From the NCBI GenBank assembly GCA_900546215.1, contig URCD01000022.1:1-26022 (forward strand): DNA of 26,022 nt, in the 5' to 3' direction. A program made the translations under genes and the position numbers. This DNA is from an uncultured Eubacteriales bacterium. GTDB lineage: Bacteria; Bacillota; Clostridia; Lachnospirales; Anaerotignaceae. Of this stretch, positions 14,362 through 22,317 are shown in pieces (position 1 is the stretch's first letter; every line of letters begins with the position of its first letter). The notes under the pieces were generated by a model. It searched no databases and was not told where the DNA came from. It saw only the letters and a list, made by a program, of their open reading frames with translations.

Positions 14362-16416
14362 TTATAACGAATCCGCAAATTTTATATAGTTATAAGTTGT
14401 CTGAGCCATTTGTTTATATCCTAAAATACTCGGATGAGTTGTATCAGTTACTATAAGGCTGTAGTCCTGATTGTATTCATCAATAACGGGCTCTATTAAT
14501 TTAAAGGACATTTTCGGATCAACACTTAAATACAAAGGTACAAGTATAATTCCCTGCCCTTCCATTGCGCCAAATTCGTTATATACGGCTTCTATAAAAT
14601 CCAATCTATCATTCTTATATATTTCAGTAGCTTCACTTTCATAAGGCAAGGTCGGCAAATTAATTAGTATTTTTATATCCGAATTAAATTCATGAATACT
14701 CTCAATTATACGAGTAAAAGACTTGAGTATTTCACCATGTCCGTTATGTCCTATTAAATTAAGATCATTTATGCCCAAATTCAAAACAACCATATCTACA
14801 TTGTCATATTTATTGGATTCCATATAATATTTAAAATCAAAACTGCCATTGTTTAAAAAAGGATTTGTATAACCATATTTGCTTGATACATTACAGTAAT
14901 CATAGGCTGACCATCCACCACGGCCTTCGTGCCGGTTGTCTTCATTGCCCCTTGTACCTATTAACGTAATATTTGTATTGTCATCTGAGAACAGCTGCTT
15001 AACATAAGCTGTATAATAATTTTCATTAATAAGGCTGTCACCCAAAAATAATACTTTTATATCACTATTTAAATTACTTTCCACCGGTACTATTTTAACC
15101 GTACTTTTAACACCATAGGCTAAGAGTGTTAATTCGTTTTCGTTGAAATCCTCCAGAGAAATGCAATTATTTTTTAATATATTGCCGTCTGTCTCAATAT
15201 CATTTTTGTTTCCTCCAAAAACAAGGCTGTTTTCAGGATAAAATGGCATTGTTTTGTTTTTGGGAACCGGTGTATAATCAGGCAGCACTAAATTCTTTTT
15301 TCTAATGCATTCTTCTTTAATTGCTGTATTTTCAGGTTCAAATCCATTTACAGTTTTATCGGGAACTCTAGTCTTGGACAAATTTATTTTAATTTTTATA
15401 GACACACCATCTTTATCCTTTAATTCCAGCTCTGTCAGTTTGGGCTGCAAGAAGTTTGTTTCATTATATTGCAGCGTTCCCTCATAACAATTATTTTTAG
15501 AATCCATTATTTTTACCTTTAATTTTTCACTATCAGGATAAAGCCCTTCAATATAATAAGTTAGGTCATTTTCATCGTTCTGTATATAAACATTTGTTAT
15601 TCCCTCTAAAAATTTATCCATATCTTCATTTCCGGAAGTATTATTTACAAATACTCCGTCTGAAAGTATTTCCTGCTTATTTTGAGCTAGTCTTAAGGAG
15701 CCGTTATCTCTAAAGCCCAAAACCTCTGAGTTGTTCAGTTGTTTTTGTATTTCATCGCTAAACGGAATAAAATCGGATTTAACAGAAGGATATAAAAGTT
15801 TAACCGGACGTCCTGAATCAAGCTGTCCCTTCAAATATGCCTTAAGTGAGTCTGCACTGTCAATTCCTCTGACGTTCATGAATCTCATCAGGATTGTTCC
15901 TCTCTGCCGACCAAAAGAAACAGCATCATAAATACTGTTTTTCTGTTCATTATCCAGCAGCACATCAAAATGTGTGCTTATTCCATTTTGTATTCTATAT
16001 TCATCAGGTGCAGTGCAGGAAAAAATTATAGTATTTTTATTCTGATAACCGGGCTGACTGAACCTTTCCCAGTTTTCACTTCCATCAAAAACAATAACCG
16101 ATATATTTCTTTCGACACCCCAAAGGCCGTTCTTTTCTATGATTTTATCAGAATATCCGTCTGAAAGCTTATATAGAGGCTCATCTAATTCAACGGCAAC
16201 AGCACCTTCAACTGTTACAAGCTCTACTGTTCCATTTGCGCCTCCTCCAGTTATTTCAGCTACATTCCAAGGATTAATATTCACACTTTCATTTGCTTTT
16301 TTAATTTGCCCACTATCTTCTATGAACCATGCTGCATCACCTGCCAACGCAGTAATCGGTATTTGCAGAACCATCAAAAAAACAGACCAAAATCTCAATA
16401 TATTCTTATTTGCCAA
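14362..16416 (-). CDS. Secreted protein with phage-tail-like region and C-terminal SGNH/GDSL hydrolase
   Basis: About 684 residues from a TTG at 16416 (GGAGG 8 bases upstream; the GTG three codons earlier sits on the ribosome site). A signal peptide lies at about 1-27 (VFLMVLQIPITALAG). Residues about 60-235 (ITGGGANGTVELVTVEG, LDEPLYKLSDGYSD, VIVFDGSENW, SLKAYLKGQL) have the layout of a domain common in phage tail and appendage proteins. The C-terminal 230 residues are an SGNH hydrolase: block I VLFLGDSLIN with nucleophile Ser461, block II GRGGWS, block III NLGINDLN, block V DTTHPS with Asp658 and His661. Such enzymes deacetylate or de-esterify glycans; the substrate is unknown. A promoter lies at 16443-16471 and a terminator at 14312-14332, so it is monocistronic. 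The phage-tail resemblance is from memory of family patterns. Confidence 0.8.
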   Translation of the reverse strand: MANKNILRFWSVFLMVLQIPITALAGDAAWFIEDSGQIKKANESVNINPWNVAEITGGGANGTVELVTVEGAVAVELDEPLYKLSDGYSDKIIEKNGLWGVERNISVIVFDGSENWERFSQPGYQNKNTIIFSCTAPDEYRIQNGISTHFDVLLDNEQKNSIYDAVSFGRQRGTILMRFMNVRGIDSADSLKAYLKGQLDSGRPVKLLYPSVKSDFIPFSDEIQKQLNNSEVLGFRDNGSLRLAQNKQEILSDGVFVNNTSGNEDMDKFLEGITNVYIQNDENDLTYYIEGLYPDSEKLKVKIMDSKNNCYEGTLQYNETNFLQPKLTELELKDKDGVSIKIKINLSKTRVPDKTVNGFEPENTAIKEECIRKKNLVLPDYTPVPKNKTMPFYPENSLVFGGNKNDIETDGNILKNNCISLEDFNENELTLLAYGVKSTVKIVPVESNLNSDIKVLFLGDSLINENYYTAYVKQLFSDDNTNITLIGTRGNEDNRHEGRGGWSAYDYCNVSSKYGYTNPFLNNGSFDFKYYMESNKYDNVDMVVLNLGINDLNLIGHNGHGEILKSFTRIIESIHEFNSDIKILINLPTLPYESEATEIYKNDRLDFIEAVYNEFGAMEGQGIILVPLYLSVDPKMSFKLIEPVIDEYNQDYSLIVTDTTHPSILGYKQMAQTTYNYIKFADSL

Positions 16417-16442
16417 AAGGCCCACCTCCTCGTTTATAATTA

Positions 16443-16471
16443 ATCATATAGTAAAACTATTGTCAATTCAA
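16443..16471 (-). promoter_or_regulatory. Promoter of the SGNH hydrolase gene
   Basis: Minus-strand TTGAAT (16466-16471), 17-base spacer, TATGAT (16443-16448), 26 bases before the TTG start. A TTGACA lies inside the spacer but is too close to any -10 box. Confidence 0.6.
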
Positions 16472-16540
16472 TTACATTTTTCGGAATTTTGAGTTAAAAT
16501 TAATTTATTATGGATTTTTAATATGCTAAAAGCGTAAAAA

Positions 16541-16573
16541 ATAAAACCCCCGAAATTCGGGGGTTTTAACAAT
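16541..16573. repeat. 33-bp direct repeat, distal copy (also terminator of the DUF4397 gene)
   Basis: Matches 17448-17480 in 31 of 33 bases, including bases outside the hairpin (ATA before and AACAAT after). The core AAAACCCCCGAA/TTCGGGGGTTTT is a near-perfect palindrome with a T run on the minus strand, so it also terminates the gene at 16597-17238. The extended identity suggests duplication, possibly an attachment-site copy. Confidence 0.7.
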
Positions 16574-16596
16574 TCTTTTTAAAACAGGGGGCTTTA

Positions 16597-17238
16597 TTAA
16601 TATGATGAAAAAACAATATTTCCTCTGCCTTCCTCTGATACTTCCACTGTAATTCCCGGTTCTAAGCCCTTTGAATACCCTAATATATAAATTGTATAAT
16701 ATTTTTTGAAGTTCAATTTAATGTCAGGATAGGTATAGGTTTTGTTATCAACTATTACAGACAAAGAAAAATTGCACTTTGTTAATGGAAGGTAGTTTGA
16801 TACTTCCATGTAATGTAAATGATAAATAATCGGAACACCATCAATATCTATATTGCTCATATTTGAATTTGGTGATAAATTTACAAACCGAATGTAACTT
16901 AAGTCTGCTCTTGTTTCTTCCGCACTGGGTCTGTCTGCGATAAGTTCTATTTCCGGTAATTCCATAGTTCCGATAAGGGGTATAGTATAATATGTATTTG
17001 CAAAAAGATACAATCTAATGGATATAATTGGTTCATCATATGTGTTATGTTTGTAAGCCTCTAATGTATAAGTGTCTGAACCTTTAATTAAATAATTTGT
17101 GAACTGGGCATATTCAAGATTTTCTGCAACACTTTCCCCATTCATATAAACATCTATCCCAGGAGAACCGGGTATTGCATTTAAAAGTCTAACATAAGTA
17201 TAATTACTAAGGCTTTGTCAGCTATTATAGTAAGACAT
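16597..17238 (-). pseudogene. DUF4397-domain protein gene interrupted by an in-frame TGA at codon 7
   Basis: The intact part from an internal Met at 17145 gives 182 residues, but the same frame stays coding further upstream: SNYTYVRLLNAIPGSPGIDVY is the conserved opening of DUF4397. It runs to TGA at 17218-17220, and six codons further to ATG at 17238 (MSYYNS) with AAGGG upstream. So the natural gene is about 213 codons with one nonsense codon, perhaps from CGA or GGA. Starting at 17145 would lose the first strand of the domain and has no ribosome site. DUF4397 is a beta-sandwich domain often on cell surfaces, of unknown function; two copies appear (about 14-105, and SYIRFVNLSPNSNMSNIDI onward). 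No signal peptide is seen. A terminator follows at 16543-16567. Confidence 0.75.
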
Positions 17239-17266
17239 ATTATCATCCCTTTTCATACCTTTATAA

Positions 17267-17419
17267 TTATTATATGTAAAATCGCATATCGCTATGCGAA
17301 GAATGTGACATACCACAAACGCTATACTTAAAAATATATATCAGCATTTGATGGATGAAAAGAATAAAGAAGTTACCGAAACTATTGATAATTACCTTTC
17401 AAATGCTTTCAATGTCTAA
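17267..17419 (+). pseudogene. Remnant of a tyrosine recombinase (phage integrase) C-terminus
   Basis: In one plus frame I read IAMRRM-stop-HTTNAILKNIYQHL, then MDEKNKEVTETIDNYLSNAF ending NV and TAA at 17417-17419. This matches the end of tyrosine integrases: RRMGHTT with its conserved His, then the catalytic Tyr in NIYQHLM, then a helical tail. The TGA at 17306-17308 stands where GGA (Gly of GH) is expected. A further TAA lies at 17264-17266 and no upstream catalytic domain remains, so only about 50 codons survive. It ends 60 bases from the 3' end of tRNA-Leu and points at it, the usual place for an integrase next to its attachment site. Confidence 0.68.
17282..17299. promoter_or_regulatory. 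Palindrome TCGCATA-TCGC-TATGCGA
   Basis: Perfect 7-bp arms with a 4-base spacer. On the minus strand it lies just upstream of a TATAAT at 17269-17274 that could serve the DUF4397 gene, so it may be an operator. It also falls within the integrase remnant, so it could be incidental. Confidence 0.35.
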
Positions 17420-17447
17420 TATGCAACACGAAATGCAACACAAAAAA

Positions 17448-17480
17448 ATAAAACCCCCGAATTTCGGAGGTTTTAACAAT
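17448..17480. repeat. 33-bp direct repeat, tRNA-proximal copy (also tRNA-Leu terminator)
   Basis: ATAAAACCCCCGAA then TTTCGGAGGTTTTAACAAT, 31 of 33 identical to 16541-16573. Its last base is the discriminator base of tRNA-Leu. The hairpin followed by T on the minus strand would terminate the tRNA transcript. Its position is that expected of an att site. Confidence 0.7.
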
Positions 17481-17559
17481 GCGGTTAACAGGGCTTGAAC
17501 CTGCACTCTTTCGAACCGGATTCTAAGTCCGGCGCGTCTACCAATTCCGCCATAACCGC
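17480..17559 (-). tRNA. tRNA-Leu (anticodon UAG)
   Basis: Acceptor GCGGTTA pairs with TAACCGC, discriminator A, CCA not encoded. Anticodon stem CCGGA/TCCGG encloses loop CTTAGAA, giving UAG. T arm GCAGG-TTCAAGC-CCTGT. The variable arm is longer than in class I tRNAs, as expected for Leu. Confidence 0.95.
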
Positions 17560-17583
17560 AGATTTTACGTTTAGACAACAAAA

Positions 17584-17600
17584 GCAAGCTATTCGCTTGC
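17584..17600 (-). terminator. Small hairpin with T-rich tail upstream of tRNA-Leu
   Basis: GCAAGC (17584-17589) and GCTTGC (17595-17600) around a 5-base loop. On the minus strand TTTTGTTGT follows. It may be a weak terminator or an RNA processing element between tRNA-Arg and tRNA-Leu. Confidence 0.4.
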
Positions 17601-17682
17601 CCAAATAACATAAATGCTCGAACATTCCGGATAGCGGAAAATTTATATACGGACATTCACTTTATATATATTATAAAATATA

Positions 17683-17709
17683 CGGCAAAGTCTTTCAAGG
17701 ACTTTGCCG
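17683..17709 (-). terminator. Terminator after tRNA-Arg
   Basis: Perfect 10-bp stem CGGCAAAGTC/GACTTTGCCG with a 7-base loop, followed on the minus strand by TATATTTTATAA. Confidence 0.75.
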
Positions 17710-17718
17710 GAATTTTTA

Positions 17719-17792
<74 letters not shown>

Positions 17793-17811
17793 ATATTAAT
17801 TACATACAAAA

Positions 17812-17882
17812 AGCGGGTGAAGAGAATCGAACTCTCGTGTTCAGCTTGGAAGGCTGACGTTCTACCATTGAACTACACCCGC
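17812..17882 (-). tRNA. tRNA-Gly (anticodon UCC)
   Basis: Acceptor GCGGGTG/CACCCGC, discriminator T, no encoded CCA. Anticodon stem TCAGC/GCTGA with loop CTTCCAA gives UCC. T arm has GAGTTCGATTCTC. First gene of the tRNA transcript. Confidence 0.95.
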
Positions 17883-17902
17883 ATATTCAATCAACAATAG
17901 AT

Positions 17903-17931
17903 ATTATATCTACTATAGCTTAATTTGTCAA
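17903..17931 (-). promoter_or_regulatory. Consensus promoter of the tRNA-Gly-Arg unit
   Basis: Minus-strand TTGACA (17926-17931), 17-base spacer, TATAAT (17903-17908): a perfect match, as often seen for stable RNA genes, 20 bases before tRNA-Gly. Confidence 0.9.
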
Positions 17932-18105
17932 CAGCTTTTTTGAAAAAAATTAACTTTTTTTACATAAACCCTTTATATCGGTTTTAAAGTGTATTTTTAT
18001 GTTTCATTTCTTTCCTATAGTCTATATGCATATCTATAAAAAGATTAAATTAGTAAAAATAAATTAGTGCATTTTAAAAACCGGGTAAAAACTAACAATT
18101 TGCTA

Positions 18106-18134
18106 TTGAAATATTTGTGCTACTGTTATAGAAT
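18106..18134 (+). promoter_or_regulatory. Promoter of the second MATE gene
   Basis: TTGAAA (18106-18111), 17-base spacer, TAGAAT (18129-18134), 46 bases before the ATG. The rest of 17932-18105 is AT-rich without visible genes. Confidence 0.6.
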
Positions 18135-18180
18135 AACCGTTATCGCAATATTTAAGCATATTTATGGAGGTAATTTTTTA

Positions 18181-19590
18181 ATGAGGCTTGATTTGACAGA
18201 AGGCAGTCCATTTAAACTTATATTTAAGTTTTCACTGCCAATTTTAATCGGAAATATATTTCAGCAGCTGTATAATATGGCTGACACCATAATAGTCGGG
18301 CACACAATATCCTCAGACGCCATGTCCGGTGTCGGCTGTACAGCATCAATCAGTTTCCTTATTCTTGGCCTAGTGTGGGGGCTCACGTCAGGGTTTGCAG
18401 TAAGAACGAGCCAGTTTTTCGGAGCAAAGGATGAAAGAGGAATAAGAAGAAGCATCGCTGTATCATTTGAGCTGTGCATACTCATGACCATAGTACTTAC
18501 TGCAGTTGCGGTACCTCTTACCGGTCCGCTTCTCAGGGCAATGAAAACGCCTGACAATTATTTTGATTACGCATACTATTATCTTGTAACAATCTTTTTC
18601 GGTATAGGAGCGACAATACTGTACAACATAGCGGCCAATACCCTTCGTTCTGTTGGTGACAGCAAAACTCCACTTTACTGTCTTGTTTTCTCAGCAGTAC
18701 TAAATGTCATTCTTGACTTTGTCTGTATTGTTGGCCTCAAGATGACCTACATAGGCGCGGGCTTTGCGACGGTAATCAGCCAGCTGCTTTCAGGAATTAT
18801 TTGTGTGGCATATATGTTTAAGGCTTATCCTTCCCTTAGGCTCAAAAAATCAGACTGGTCCTTTGACTGGAATATGACAGCCGGTCATATATCAGTCGGC
18901 CTTCCAATGGCTCTGCAGTATTCAATAACTGCTGTGGGCTGTATTTTCCAGCAGACAGCCCTAAACGGCCTTAATACCGCATTGCCCGGAGTAGTTACAG
19001 GATATACTGCCGCAACAAAAATAGATAATATATCTATTCAAACCTTCAATTCGCTTGGAACAGCCTGTGCAACCTATGCTGGCCAAAACTATGGCGCGCA
19101 GAAATTCGGAAGAATTAAAGACGGTGTTTTTGCGGCCATGATATTTGCTGTAATTTCATGGGGTATTGCGCTTGTATTCTGCCTCGGCCTTGGGGTACCT
19201 CTTACAAGAATGTTTTTAAACGGCTCTACCGGAGAAGCTGCTTCATATTATACAGACATGATAAATTACTCTATGGAATACCTCTTTTATCAGAGCATTT
19301 TTTATCTTTGCCTCGCCGTGGTATTTATATACAGAAATACGCTTCAGGGCATCGGCAAGTCTGCTGTTACCACAATTGCAGGGGTTACTGAGCTTGCAGG
19401 CAGGTCTGTAACTGCCTTTATTCTTGTAAGGTATATTGGGTATGCTGGAGTTTGTTTATCCAATCCTATCGCCTGGATAGCCGCGGACATATTTCTGCTT
19501 GCAACTTATTACATAACAATGAAAAAATATGGCGGAGAACGTTCATATTCCATAAGGACTCTGCTCGCCAAAAAAGAAAAAGCCGCTTGA
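18181..19590 (+). CDS. MATE-family efflux transporter (second copy)
   Basis: A 469-residue, 12-helix transporter. It opens MRLDLTEGSPFKLIFKFSLP and has the MATE signatures NIFQQLYNMADTIIVG and, in the second half, GLPMALQYSITAVG. The ATG at 18181 carries GGAGG upstream; the in-frame extension of 38 codons has no ribosome site and reads as non-coding. It resembles the MATE at 7752-9104 in family layout but differs in sequence, with a Ser/Thr/Gly-rich central block (GVVTGYTAATKID), so it belongs to a different subgroup. Substrate unknown. Its stop lies in a terminator stem shared with the convergent FNT gene. Confidence 0.93.
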   Translation: MRLDLTEGSPFKLIFKFSLPILIGNIFQQLYNMADTIIVGHTISSDAMSGVGCTASISFLILGLVWGLTSGFAVRTSQFFGAKDERGIRRSIAVSFELCILMTIVLTAVAVPLTGPLLRAMKTPDNYFDYAYYYLVTIFFGIGATILYNIAANTLRSVGDSKTPLYCLVFSAVLNVILDFVCIVGLKMTYIGAGFATVISQLLSGIICVAYMFKAYPSLRLKKSDWSFDWNMTAGHISVGLPMALQYSITAVGCIFQQTALNGLNTALPGVVTGYTAATKIDNISIQTFNSLGTACATYAGQNYGAQKFGRIKDGVFAAMIFAVISWGIALVFCLGLGVPLTRMFLNGSTGEAASYYTDMINYSMEYLFYQSIFYLCLAVVFIYRNTLQGIGKSAVTTIAGVTELAGRSVTAFILVRYIGYAGVCLSNPIAWIAADIFLLATYYITMKKYGGERSYSIRTLLAKKEKAA

Positions 19591-19607
19591 TAATTCAAGC
19601 GGTTTTT
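19579..19607. terminator. Bidirectional terminator
   Basis: CCGCTTGA (19583-19590) pairs with TCAAGCGG (19595-19602) across TAAT, with A and T runs outside on either side. It separates the convergent MATE and FNT genes. Confidence 0.8.
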
Positions 19608-19610
19608 ATA

Positions 19611-20426
19611 TTACTTATTTCTTAAGTATGCGTACCAATAGGCAGTCCCAACTGCAAATCCGCCGATTAAATTGCCTATAGTTACCGGAATAAGATTTCT
19701 AACAAAAAAAGCGGTCCATGTGAGTCCTGAAGTATCTATTTTTAACAAGGCATATATTTTTGACGAGGCATATGCAGGAGTTGAAAGCGCCATAATTCCC
19801 GCCGGTATGTAATACATATTTGCTACGCAGTGCTCAAACCCGCACAGCACAAACAGCATTATAGGAAAAAACAGTCCAATTATTTTGCCTGCAGTATCCT
19901 TAGCTGTAAAGGACATCCAGACAGCAATACATACAAGAAAATTGCATAATATGCCCTTTAACAGCGCAGATGTAAAGCTCATTGTACATTTTGAAACAGC
20001 GGTATTAACTGCGCTTACGGCAAAATACCCGCTAAAAAGGGAAAGGGTGCCGGAGTAAACTATTAAGGCGCTTACAATCAGGCCTCCTGCGAGATTGCCC
20101 AAATATACAACTGCGAGATTTCTTACCATACCGAAAATTGAAGCTTTCTTTTCAAGCACTGGTATAATAATAAGACAGTTTCCTGTAAACAGTTCGCTTC
20201 CCGCCACAAGTACCATTGCCAGCCCCGCTGGGAATATACAGCTTCCTACAAATTTACCAACTGACGCACTTTCGATTGATACAGCCGCACAAGAAGCGCC
20301 GACCCCTGCCAAACCAATGAACATTCCTGCAAGCACCGCAAGTACAAACATTTTGCCAATTTTAAGCTTTGTTTTTGAAGCACCGATTTCTACATAGTTT
20401 TTTGCAACCTCTCCAGGCGAATACAT
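19611..20426 (-). CDS. Formate/nitrite transporter (FNT) family channel
   Basis: A 271-residue membrane protein with six expected helices. The FNT marks are present: SELFTGN in the second helix region, and FEHCVANMYYIPAG with the central-pore His in the fifth. Family members conduct formate (FocA), nitrite (NirC) or hydrosulfide (HSC). Given a siroheme-type reductase 2 kb away, nitrite or sulfide/sulfite is a reasonable guess, but specificity cannot be read here. The ATG at 20426 has AGGAGG 6 bases upstream. It has its own promoter (20474-20503) and is not in the Fe-S operon. Confidence 0.9.
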   Translation of the reverse strand: MYSPGEVAKNYVEIGASKTKLKIGKMFVLAVLAGMFIGLAGVGASCAAVSIESASVGKFVGSCIFPAGLAMVLVAGSELFTGNCLIIIPVLEKKASIFGMVRNLAVVYLGNLAGGLIVSALIVYSGTLSLFSGYFAVSAVNTAVSKCTMSFTSALLKGILCNFLVCIAVWMSFTAKDTAGKIIGLFFPIMLFVLCGFEHCVANMYYIPAGIMALSTPAYASSKIYALLKIDTSGLTWTAFFVRNLIPVTIGNLIGGFAVGTAYWYAYLRNK

Positions 20427-20473
20427 AATTTTCCTCCTAATTTCCTAATAAATGCCATAATAACAACTGAATT

Positions 20474-20503
20474 ATTATATATCGCTATTAATGCAGAGGT
20501 CAA
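20474..20503 (-). promoter_or_regulatory. Promoter of the FNT channel gene
   Basis: Minus-strand TTGACC (20498-20503), 18-base spacer, TATAAT (20474-20479), 47 bases before the ATG. Confidence 0.7.
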
Positions 20504-20530
20504 CCATGTTTGTGATTAAATGCAATCCAT

Positions 20531-20557
20531 AAAAATAAACCGCCCCTTAAGGAGCGG
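20531..20557 (-). terminator. Terminator of the SMS Fe-S assembly operon
   Basis: CCGCCCC (20540-20546) and GGAGCGG (20551-20557) pair (one G-U) around TTAA; the minus strand continues TTTATTTTTATGG. Confidence 0.85.
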
Positions 20558-20564
20558 CCGATTA

Positions 20565-21485
20565 TTATGCCTTTAAAAAACCTTCTATTATTTTAGACTC
20601 GGCTTCCTCCTCGGTAAGTCCCAAAGTACGCAGCTTGGTTATCTGCTCTCCTGCTATTTTGCCAATAGCGGCCTCATGTATAAGTGAAGCATCAATATCA
20701 CCCGCATAAAGCTCGGGAGCAGCGTTTACCCTTCCGTTTCCTACAAGGATAGCGTCACATTCCGAATGTCCTGTGCATCTGCAGTTCCCCTTAATAACTG
20801 AATGGTATTCCTGATAAGAGTCCCCCTTAGCCACTGAACGTGATATAAGGTCAACTCCTGAGTCTTCACCCTCCATTGTAACCTCAAAATCTGTTTTAGC
20901 AGTTTCATTACCGTCCGTCATTAAACGCTCTCTGATAATAAGCTTTGACCTTGCGCCAAGCTTTGCCCTTGTAGTCCTTGTTGTCTTATCTACACCCGAT
21001 ATTTGTACCGTATCCATCTCAAGGGTCGAATCCTCTGCCAGTTCTGCGTCCGTAACTGGGTCTATCTTTTTTATGCCTGTGCCCGTTCCTGTCCCAATAT
21101 GTTTTTCTTTGTAAAGAACTCTTGAACCTTTTTCAAGGAAGAAACGGTGTATTCCATTATGTCTGGCTTCTTCTTCAGTATCCGTATGAACTCCGCAGCC
21201 CGCAACAATAGTTACTTCGGCGCCTTCGCCTACGAAAAAATCATTATATACAAGGTCATCAACATTTCCATGTGTAACACACGCTGGTATATAGACAGTT
21301 TCACCCTTAGTTCCGGCTTTAATATGTATATCCAGCCCAGGTAAATCCTTTTTAGAGTCTATTTGTATATTTTCAGACGACTGTCTTCCTGCACATGCTC
21401 CATCCTCTCTTATATTGAAGGCTCCTTTAAAACCTCCCTTCCAGTCGGAAAGAATGCTGAGTAATGACTGTGTAATATTATTCAT
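20565..21485 (-). CDS. smsB: SufB-like scaffold of a two-gene SMS/SUF Fe-S assembly system
   Basis: A 306-residue SufB/SufD-family protein, much shorter than E. coli SufB (about 495). The beta-helix core is present with ADAELAEDSTLEMDT-like strands (about 140-230). The C-terminal helical block holds GHSECDAILVG, APELYAGDIDASLIHEAAIGK with His270, and LRTLGLTEEEAESKII. Cys residues lie in GNCRCTGHSEC. With SufC it forms the ATPase-scaffold complex that builds Fe-S clusters. It starts inside the end of the ATPase gene (8-base overlap, ATGAATAA). No SufD, SufS or SufU gene follows, fitting the minimal SMS type reported for anaerobes and archaea. Confidence 0.85.
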   Translation of the reverse strand: MNNITQSLLSILSDWKGGFKGAFNIREDGACAGRQSSENIQIDSKKDLPGLDIHIKAGTKGETVYIPACVTHGNVDDLVYNDFFVGEGAEVTIVAGCGVHTDTEEEARHNGIHRFFLEKGSRVLYKEKHIGTGTGTGIKKIDPVTDAELAEDSTLEMDTVQISGVDKTTRTTRAKLGARSKLIIRERLMTDGNETAKTDFEVTMEGEDSGVDLISRSVAKGDSYQEYHSVIKGNCRCTGHSECDAILVGNGRVNAAPELYAGDIDASLIHEAAIGKIAGEQITKLRTLGLTEEEAESKIIEGFLKA

Positions 21486-22221
21486 TTACGCTTACTTCCT
21501 TTCTGTCCTTGCCGAGAGGGCATTTTTCTCCCTTTTCCCCCGAGAGAAGCACCGGAAGTATTTCATCCTTGGATCCTTCGGTTCGGATTTTTCCATCGGC
21601 TACAACGACTATTTTGTCAGCTATTTCAAGTATACGCTCCTGATGTGAAATAATGAGCAGTGCCTCTCCATGCTTGCTTTTGATTCTCTGGAAGGCGTCT
21701 ATCAGTCCAGAAAAGCTCCAAAGGTCTATTCCAGCCTCCGGCTCATCAAAAACTAAAACCTTAATATTTTTTCTGGCAAGTACGGACGCAATTTCTATTC
21801 TTTTGCTCTCTCCGCCTGAAAGGCTTGCATCAACCTCTCTGTCGATGTAGTCCCTTGCGCAAAGCCCTACCTCGCCGAGAATATCGCACATGCCGTTTTC
21901 CGGCAGCTTCCCTCCCGCAGCAAGCTCAAGCAAATCACGCACAGCTATGCCTTTAAATCTTACCGGCTGCTGAAATGCGTACCCGATACCGTTTTGCGCT
22001 CTTTTTGTTATATCCCAATCAGTAATATCCTCGCCATTTAAAAGTATCTGCCCAGATGTAGGTTTTTCAAGTCCTGCTATGAGCTTTGCAAGTGACGTCT
22101 TGCCGCCCCCGTTGGGACCGGTAATAACTGTAAGCTTTCCGTCCGGTACAGTAAGGCTTATATCCTTCAAGATTTCTCCGCCGTCAGGAAGGTTCCATCT
22201 TATATTTTTAAGTTCCAGCAT
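21478..22221 (-). CDS. smsC: SufC-like ABC ATPase of a two-gene SMS/SUF Fe-S assembly system
   Basis: A 247-residue cytoplasmic ABC ATPase. Walker A GPNGGGKTS, Q-loop YAFQQP, signature LSGGESKR, Walker B VLVFDEPEAGID and switch His in ISHQ are all intact. The Fe-S-type D-loop context (EPEAGIDLWSF) and the following SufB-like gene identify it as SufC-like. I use the ATG at 22221 (AAGGAGG, 7 bases); the TTG nine codons upstream would place the ribosome site inside the gene. It is first of a two-gene operon with a good promoter at 22287-22315 and a palindrome just upstream. Confidence 0.88.
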   Translation of the reverse strand: MLELKNIRWNLPDGGEILKDISLTVPDGKLTVITGPNGGGKTSLAKLIAGLEKPTSGQILLNGEDITDWDITKRAQNGIGYAFQQPVRFKGIAVRDLLELAAGGKLPENGMCDILGEVGLCARDYIDREVDASLSGGESKRIEIASVLARKNIKVLVFDEPEAGIDLWSFSGLIDAFQRIKSKHGEALLIISHQERILEIADKIVVVADGKIRTEGSKDEILPVLLSGEKGEKCPLGKDRKEVSVNE

Positions 22222-22286
22222 GTTAAAACCTCCTTGCCTTTTTATCAAACAAAGGCATGCTATAAATTCATTTGTAATGCTAATTT

Positions 22287-22315
22287 ATTGTAAGCCGTAG
22301 CTGCCTCTTTGTCAA
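22287..22315 (-). promoter_or_regulatory. Promoter of the SMS operon
   Basis: Minus-strand TTGACA (22310-22315), 17-base spacer, TACAAT (22287-22292), 65 bases before the smsC start. Confidence 0.75.
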
Positions 22316-22317
22316 TC

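Noticed and set aside
17218..17308. Recoding of TGA (two in-frame TGA, in the DUF4397 gene and the integrase remnant)
   Set aside because: Many intact genes here end in TGA (for example the MATE gene at 19588-19590 and TfoX-like at 3074-3076), so the code is standard; decay is the simpler reading.
16541..17480. The 33-bp pair as ends of an insertion sequence
   Set aside because: No transposase lies between the copies and they are direct, not inverted; an att-site or terminator duplication fits better.
17399..17656. 85-codon minus-strand frame
   Set aside because: It runs through the tRNA-Leu gene and its terminator; the peptide simply reads the tRNA sequence.
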